Below the pieces are notes generated by a model. It saw only the letters and a program-made list of their open reading frames with translations, did no database searches and was not told where the DNA came from. From the NCBI RefSeq assembly GCF_027921445.1, contig NZ_CP115667.1:806001-870000 (forward strand): DNA of 64,000 nucleotides, read 5' to 3'. Of the stretch, positions 63,772 to 64,000 are shown in pieces (the first letter of the stretch is position 1; each line of letters begins with the position of its first letter). Source of the stretch: Peptoniphilus equinus. Its GTDB lineage: Bacteria > Bacillota > Clostridia > Tissierellales > Peptoniphilaceae. The position numbers were made by a program, and so were the translations under genes.

Positions 63772-64000
63772 TTACGGTTCTTTGACACTACCGACGATTT
63801 TCTCATAGCGTCTTAACGCGTCGACGTACGCCGCCTTGATGGCTTTCTCCGACGAGCCGAAATACCGTGCGCTGATGTCGTCCAGGATCTGTTGTTCGTC
63901 GGCAATCATATTGCGTCCCAGAAAGAGTCCGGAAATAAAATTTTTGGTAAGCTTAAGAGATGCCGTGCCTTCCACGGCGACAATGGTGTGATCATCCGGC
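63772..64000 (-). CDS. C-terminal part of an unidentified protein
   Basis: The frame is open to the window edge, so at least 75 residues of a longer protein are present: DDHTIVAVEGTASLKLTKNF, then ISGLFLGRNMIADEQQILDD, ending AYVDALRRYEKIVGSVKEP. It has helix-rich, soluble character. I do not recognise the family. A terminator follows about 50 nt after the stop. The apparent GTG start at 63975 is probably internal. Confidence 0.55.
   Translation of the reverse strand, partial: PDDHTIVAVEGTASLKLTKNFISGLFLGRNMIADEQQILDDISARYFGSSEKAIKAAYVDALRRYEKIVGSVKEP

Noticed and set aside
63495-63806. 103-aa minus-strand open frame
   Set aside because: Overlaps the right-edge gene and its terminator, has Arg/Cys/Ser-rich random-like composition and no ribosome binding site.

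Overview
The window looks like chromosomal core DNA of a low-to-mid G+C, Gram-positive, strictly anaerobic member of the Firmicutes, most like the Tissierellia/Peptoniphilaceae (Gram-positive anaerobic cocci). Evidence: ylm-type division cluster with sepF and ylmH, HPr kinase, spoVG, a glmS ribozyme, L27 with a cleavable N-terminus beside its Prp protease, pyruvate:ferredoxin oxidoreductase, [FeFe]-hydrogenase maturases, an anaerobic ribonucleotide reductase, S-layer-homology anchoring, and AGGAGG-type ribosome binding sites throughout. The genus is an inference. I saw no rRNA, tRNA, CRISPR array or intact mobile element.

Layout. 1-7.5 kb (minus): der-plsY-gpsA-hlyD-like-yggS-sepF-ylmH-lspA-rluD-pyrR, a lipid/division/translation operon with many start-stop overlaps and a clear sigma-A promoter; pyrR runs off the left edge. 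7.6-8.8 kb (plus): split ThrE-type exporter pair. 8.9-17.5 kb (minus): nifJ alone, then spoVG-pepP-uvrC-hprK. 17.6-19 kb (plus): murC. 19.1-22.8 kb (minus): class I ribonucleotide reductase. 22.9-29.1 kb (minus): poorly characterised small genes including a 27-residue membrane peptide, a radical SAM protein, DUF1292, PepD, a RelA/SpoT-like synthetase, a parvulin foldase and a cold-shock protein. 29.3-31.3 kb (plus): glmS under its self-cleaving ribozyme. 31.4-36 kb (minus): comEC-holA-selO. 36.1-37.4 kb (plus): a degenerate alanyl-tRNA-editing-like protein. 37.5-40.6 kb (minus): thrC-thrB-EamA transporter. 40.8-43.1 kb (plus): fused NfnAB. 43.1-44 kb (minus): cysteine-less DsbA/SpxH-like protein. 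44.1-48.6 kb (plus): nrdDG and a Na/Pi cotransporter. 48.9-54.4 kb (minus): rplU-prp-rpmA, obg-yhbY-nadD-yqeK-lcp-rsfS-ridA. 54.4-57.2 kb (minus): yfcC-pepT with a palindromic operator. 57.3-60.9 kb (minus): hydE-hydG-hydF. 61.1-63.2 kb (minus): a secreted BspA-like/SLH surface protein. The right edge holds the end of an unidentified gene.

Themes. Energy metabolism is ferredoxin-centred: NifJ makes reduced ferredoxin, NfnAB links it to NADPH, and HydEFG mature a hydrogenase that is not in the window. Peptides and amino acids are handled by PepP, PepD, PepT, YfcC, ThrE and ThrBC.

The most unusual signal is upstream of the surface-protein gene (63158-63411). A promoter is followed by a 42-codon leader reading frame made mostly of about 13 copies of an 8-bp repeat. 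A strong terminator hairpin comes next, ending 15 nt before the surface-protein start codon. In the present repeat number the leader frame stops 21 nt before the hairpin; gain or loss of one repeat would carry ribosomes into the hairpin. This reads as a candidate phase-variable transcription attenuator.
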